Shown here: in pieces, positions 3,899 to 7,263 of the stretch
Layout: each line of letters starts with the position of its first letter
How positions within the stretch are numbered: position 1 is the stretch's first letter
Source: Lentimicrobiaceae bacterium
Lineage (GTDB): Bacteria > Bacteroidota > Bacteroidia > Bacteroidales > WCHB1-69
Reading direction: 5' to 3'
DNA: 7,263 nucleotides
NCBI GenBank assembly: GCA_009787675.1
Contig: WQSU01000129.1
Location: 1 to 7,263 of the forward strand
Program-made: the position numbers and the translations under genes
The notes under the pieces: model-generated
The model's input: only the letters and a program-made list of their open reading frames with translations
What the model was told of the DNA's origin: nothing
Databases searched by the model: none

Positions 3899-6286
3899 AT
3901 GCATAATCTGTACCTCGTACTGAAAAAACAGAAATACTTGATCATTCTTTGCCTTAGCGCCATAACCTATCTTTTATGTCTGTATGGGCATGCTTTAAAA
4001 GAACCGAATAATCTGCTGACTTTTCTTGGTGGAGATGCCATAAAAAACTACTATGCCTATATCACAGAAGTAAAATATGGAGAGAGTAATCAATTGGCTT
4101 TCAATTATCCTTATGGCGAAAGTTACCTCTTTACCGATTGTCATCCCTTTCTTGCAAAAACATTGCATTATGCCGGTAAAATATTTCCATCTATTGAACA
4201 GCATAGTACAGGTATTTTACATATTTTAATGATATTAAATCTATTTCTCACGTATTTGGTATTGTTTTTACTACTTCGGCGCTTCATTAAGCAAGAGTGG
4301 TACGCTTTACTTTGGGTATTTGCCATTATGTTTTTACAACCCCAACTTTACAGGTGGTGGATAGGACATTTCGCTTTATCGTACAGTCTCGCCATTCCCT
4401 TGTGTTTTTACTTGCTTATTCTTTATTATCAAACCCATAGAAAAACATTGTATGCCATTTTATTAATGGTCTCCAATCTCTTATGGTTGGGAACCCACGC
4501 CTATTTGGGCGCCATGACTTGCATTTTTACTTTTCTTTTCGATGCCTGGCAATCTCTTGGTTACAAAGAATACAGAAATAGAAGAAATCTGATTTTGAGT
4601 TTTGGAAAATCCGTTCTACCGCTGGTGATGTTCTTTCTCTACATCTCCATCGTAGATACACATACGGGACGAACGAGCGATACCGGAGGTTTTTTTGCAT
4701 ACAACAGCAATTTTCGGACGGTTTTCATGCCTTATTATGAAGGAATTACACACTTCTTTCAAAGCGAACCGCTACGTATTCGATTTTGGGAAAGCAGAGG
4801 GTATATTGGGGCGGCTTCATGTCTGTGTTTTTGGGCATTCGTGTTATTGCTCATTCGGCATTTATTTATACGCTATCTCAAAAAAAGAGTCTCACTGAAA
4901 TTCCCTTTTGAGGTGGGATTGTTTGCACCAGCCCTTTTTGCAGGTATTATCTGCCTGTTTTTTTCTATGGGATATCCATTTAAATTAGGATTAGAGTCTT
5001 TGTTAGAGTATTTTAGTTTAATAAAATCATTCAGAACTACCGGACGTTTTGTGTGGCCCTTCTTCTTTGTGGCTACTACTTTTTCAGCATACATATATTA
5101 TCAATATCTGCAAACTCACAGGAATAGCAAAATGAAAATCCCAATCTATCTACTATTAATAGGAGCACCCATTTTTACCATGATAGAAGGTATTCCTTAT
5201 CAAAGAAACGCCTGTGAACATTTGTTTAAAATGAAGAATGTTTTTCTACGGCAAAATCTTGATTTAGAATATCAAAAAGCATTGGATGCCATCAATCCAA
5301 ACGAATATCAGGCGGTGATTCCTTTGCCGTTTTATCAAGGTTCGGAAAATTTTACAAGGTTAGCCCCTGACCATAATTATGCAAGCGGCACGTATGATAT
5401 TTATGACATCTCAAACATTTTGGCGTATCATTTTGAATTGCCGCTCATGGCATCCTATCTTTCAAGAACAAGTATTTGGGAAAGTAGAAATCTGATACAA
5501 ATGTTTGCCCCTGAATATTATAAGAAACTCATTGCCCAAGATATTCCGTCTGATAAGAAATTTCTGATTATATGTTTGCCCGAACCCAACGCTTTAACAC
5601 CATACGAGCGTGATTTTTTACAGAAAGCCACATTTCTCTTAAAAGCCAATGAAGTAGAATTTTGGGAAATTTCTCCCGATAAAATGACAGAAATAGTAAC
5701 CACACCTCATATTGCGGATTTTAATCAAAAAAGAACACATTTAATTGCTAAAGAAGATTGTTTCATTTCCCAACCTGATTCAACCGTATTTTTATTTTCA
5801 TTTGATACCCATTCTGCACCTTACCAATTTTTGGGAGATGGCGCCTACGAGCAACCTGAAAAAGAGAAACAGAGCATTTTTGCAGAAATTGAACCCGGAA
5901 AATTAGACGAAAACCGAACTTATGAAGCCACTTTTTGGTGTTATGTTGGAGGCAAAAATTTTGGGCAGAATCAATTAAGTTGGAAGTTTTATATTTCTCA
6001 AAAAGATGAACATTCGGAAGAGGTTTTCCCATTACTTGAAGGATGGAGTATGGGAACTCCTGTGGTCTTGGGTGATTGGGCGTTATCGTGTTACCAATTT
6101 AGCATCCCGAACAAAAAACTTACCACCCGCTTTGCTATTTCCGCTACCCAATGCAAAGGCTACCAAACCACCATTGATGAATTTTTGATACGCCCATTGG
6201 ATGTGGATGTGTATCGTATTCTTGAAGAAGAGGATACTGAAATTAAAAAATTGTATAAAAACGGGCAAATCATTTGGGCTAAATAA
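3899..6286 (+). CDS. GT-C-like multipass membrane glycosyltransferase with large extracytoplasmic C-terminal region
   Basis: This 795-residue inner-membrane protein has about ten or eleven hydrophobic segments within residues 13-430 (roughly 13-33, 105-127, 133-148, 155-176, 183-218, 232-253, 310-328, 340-358, 385-405 and 412-428). The long first outside loop holds GGDAIKNYY (44-52, with D46), NYPYGE (69-74) and TDCHP (79-83), resembling the acidic first loop of GT-C enzymes that use polyprenyl-phosphate sugars. It looks closest to uncharacterised GT-C relatives such as the DUF6311-like group. SFRTTGRFVWPF (377-388) is another motif I associate with these proteins. Residues 430-795 are soluble and should face the periplasm; about 625-775 is rich in alternating strands (YEATFWCYVGG, WALSCYQFSIP, IDEFLIRP) and may be a jelly-roll, carbohydrate-binding-like domain. 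It likely transfers a sugar to a surface glycan or protein. Acceptor and sugar cannot be read from sequence. The chosen ATG gives a short cytoplasmic start before the first membrane segment. Confidence 0.85.
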   Translation: MHNLYLVLKKQKYLIILCLSAITYLLCLYGHALKEPNNLLTFLGGDAIKNYYAYITEVKYGESNQLAFNYPYGESYLFTDCHPFLAKTLHYAGKIFPSIEQHSTGILHILMILNLFLTYLVLFLLLRRFIKQEWYALLWVFAIMFLQPQLYRWWIGHFALSYSLAIPLCFYLLILYYQTHRKTLYAILLMVSNLLWLGTHAYLGAMTCIFTFLFDAWQSLGYKEYRNRRNLILSFGKSVLPLVMFFLYISIVDTHTGRTSDTGGFFAYNSNFRTVFMPYYEGITHFFQSEPLRIRFWESRGYIGAASCLCFWAFVLLLIRHLFIRYLKKRVSLKFPFEVGLFAPALFAGIICLFFSMGYPFKLGLESLLEYFSLIKSFRTTGRFVWPFFFVATTFSAYIYYQYLQTHRNSKMKIPIYLLLIGAPIFTMIEGIPYQRNACEHLFKMKNVFLRQNLDLEYQKALDAINPNEYQAVIPLPFYQGSENFTRLAPDHNYASGTYDIYDISNILAYHFELPLMASYLSRTSIWESRNLIQMFAPEYYKKLIAQDIPSDKKFLIICLPEPNALTPYERDFLQKATFLLKANEVEFWEISPDKMTEIVTTPHIADFNQKRTHLIAKEDCFISQPDSTVFLFSFDTHSAPYQFLGDGAYEQPEKEKQSIFAEIEPGKLDENRTYEATFWCYVGGKNFGQNQLSWKFYISQKDEHSEEVFPLLEGWSMGTPVVLGDWALSCYQFSIPNKKLTTRFAISATQCKGYQTTIDEFLIRPLDVDVYRILEEEDTEIKKLYKNGQIIWAK

Positions 6287-6302
6287 CTTCTTAAAAAAAG
6301 AA

Positions 6303-6320
6303 TATTTTTGCCCGAAAATT
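6303..6320 (+). promoter_or_regulatory. Putative promoter element (second copy of TATTTTTGCCCGAAAATT) for the GT2 gene
   Basis: This is an exact 18-bp duplicate of the element at 3870-3887. It lies 17 bp after the stop of the GT-C-like gene and 31 bp before the glycosyltransferase ATG. TATTTTTG (6303-6310) fits TAnnTTTG. The nearest upstream TTTG (6273-6276) is 26 bp away, longer than usual spacing, and lies inside the preceding gene. The GT2 gene therefore probably has its own promoter besides any read-through. Confidence 0.5.
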
Positions 6321-6351
6321 TTACTGAAAAATTGTACACACATTTATATTG

Positions 6352-7263
6352 ATGGAAATTATCCCAAAAACTATAGATTGTTCGGTTGTTGCCTCCGTTT
6401 TTAATGAAGAGGAATGTATAACGATGTTTTATCATTCTTTATTAAAAACGCTTGACACACTGCAAATTAATTACGAAATTATTTTTGTTAACGATGGGAG
6501 TTCCGACAACAGTTTATTTTTGTTAAAAGAGATTGCCGCCGCAAACAGTAAAGTTAAAGTGGTGAGTTTCTCCAAAAACTTTGGGCACGAAGCCGCCATG
6601 ATTGCGGGCATCGACCATGCTTGCGGCGAGAGTGTAATCTGCATGGACAGCGATTTGCAGCATCCACCCGAAATGATCCCAGAAATGTTACAGAAACAAA
6701 CAGAAGGTTTTGATGTCATTAATATGGTGAGAACTGCCAGAAAAGATGCCGGGTTTTTTCAAAAAATCAACTCAAAACTGTTTTATAAATTCATCAATGG
6801 CATTTCTTCCGTAAAACTTGCAGAAAATGCCTCCGATTTCTTCCTCATTTCCCAAAAAGTATGCAAAATATTAAGGAGCGATTTTAGAGAACGCACCCGT
6901 TTTCTGCGCGGACTGATACAATTGGTGGGCTTTAGAAAAACCTCTATCGAATATATCGCACCCCATAGAGCCGCCGGAAAAAGCAAATATTCATTCTTTA
7001 AACTTCTAAAACTTTCATTCACTGCTGTTTCCTCGTTTTCCAAATTCCCTTTACAATTAGGAATTATTACAGGATTGATTTTTAGCGCTTTAAGTATAAT
7101 TTTAATTATATTTTCTTTAGTTATGTGGATACTGGGCAAAACAATTCCCGGCTACACCACCCTCATCATTTTCATGAGCGCTTTTGCAGGGATTCAACTG
7201 TTTGTGATTGGACTGATTGGACAATATATCAGTTATCTTTTTGAGGAGGTGAAGGGGCGACCG
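6352..7263 (+). CDS. Polyprenyl-phosphate glycosyltransferase, GtrB/DPM1-like GT2 family (3' end cut by window edge)
   Basis: The frame stays open for 304 codons to the window edge. The product is a GT-A-fold family 2 glycosyltransferase of the GtrB/ArnC/DPM1 type, which transfers a sugar from a nucleotide donor to a polyprenyl phosphate at the cytoplasmic membrane face. Motifs in order: VVASVFNEEE at 12-21, FVNDGSSD at 45-52 (donor binding), SKNFGHEAA at 74-82, the metal-binding DSD in MDSDLQHPP at 98-106 (D99, D101), ENASDFFLIS at 158-167, FRERTRFLRGL at 178-188, and RAAGKSKYSFFKLLKL at 206-221. Two C-terminal membrane helices follow at about 236-261 and 270-293, and then FEEVKGRP, the usual near-terminal motif, so only a short tail is missing. 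The ATG at 6352 lies close before the first motif and follows a promoter-like element. The sugar cannot be told from sequence. It is probably a partner of the GT-C-like gene just upstream. Confidence 0.94.
   Translation, partial: MEIIPKTIDCSVVASVFNEEECITMFYHSLLKTLDTLQINYEIIFVNDGSSDNSLFLLKEIAAANSKVKVVSFSKNFGHEAAMIAGIDHACGESVICMDSDLQHPPEMIPEMLQKQTEGFDVINMVRTARKDAGFFQKINSKLFYKFINGISSVKLAENASDFFLISQKVCKILRSDFRERTRFLRGLIQLVGFRKTSIEYIAPHRAAGKSKYSFFKLLKLSFTAVSSFSKFPLQLGIITGLIFSALSIILIIFSLVMWILGKTIPGYTTLIIFMSAFAGIQLFVIGLIGQYISYLFEEVKGRP

Noticed and set aside
6288..6309. Possible intrinsic terminator after the GT-C-like gene (TTCTT, loop of A, AAGAA, then TATTTTT)
   Set aside because: The stem is only 5 bp with a single G-C pair, and the T run belongs to the promoter-like element.
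6083..6435. Overlapping short ORFs on both strands around the end of the GT-C-like gene
   Set aside because: They overlap the GT-C-like coding end, the promoter-like element and the GT2 start, and their translations show no domain or signal.
6471..7139. Two minus-strand ORFs (6471-6719 and 6783-7139)
   Set aside because: Both are antisense shadows of the GT2 gene, which is open to the window edge and shows every family motif.

Overview
The window looks like a chromosomal segment from a member of the Bacteroidota. The evidence is the Bacteroidota-type orotate phosphoribosyltransferase (TEREEGKM, LRRGF and a C-terminal CPLC...PGSR tail), TAnnTTTG-like -7 promoter elements with no clear Shine-Dalgarno sequences, a thioredoxin-like lipoprotein with an FSSC lipobox, and a generally A/T-rich base composition. 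Nothing in the sequence allows a secure call at genus level.

Layout. Five genes lie on the minus strand from the left edge to about 3834. They are the N-terminal two thirds of the ribosome-associated GTPase Obg (cut by the left edge), pyrE, a small secreted protein with an HMA-like fold that has lost its CxxC metal site, an exported TPR-like protein carrying a 15-bp/5-residue tandem repeat, and a thioredoxin-fold lipoprotein. The last two overlap by 8 bp (ATGACTAA) and form a coupled pair transcribed lipoprotein first. A 64-bp divergent intergenic region separates them from two plus-strand genes. These are a 795-residue GT-C-like multipass membrane protein with a large extracytoplasmic C-terminal region, and a GtrB/DPM1-like family 2 glycosyltransferase that runs off the right edge.

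How the genes work together. The two plus-strand genes fit one surface-glycan pathway. The GT2 enzyme would charge a polyprenyl phosphate with a sugar on the cytoplasmic face, and the GT-C-like protein would use a lipid-linked sugar on the outer face of the membrane. Each is preceded by an identical 18-bp sequence, TATTTTTGCCCGAAAATT, containing a -7-like element. The exported thioredoxin and its cysteine-containing TPR partner may be an envelope redox pair. obg and pyrE are housekeeping genes.

What stands out is a family of very short tandem repeats with 7-, 8- or 15-nt (7+8) periods. They fill most of the noncoding sequence around pyrE. One of them (GCTTTCT) shares 13 identical bases with the repeat inside the TPR-like gene, where the 15-nt period keeps the frame. 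The longest stretch without a gene is the 277-bp obg-pyrE spacer, made mostly of a 15-bp repeat array and a heptad array. I see no RNA gene, CRISPR array, insertion sequence or convincing intrinsic terminator.
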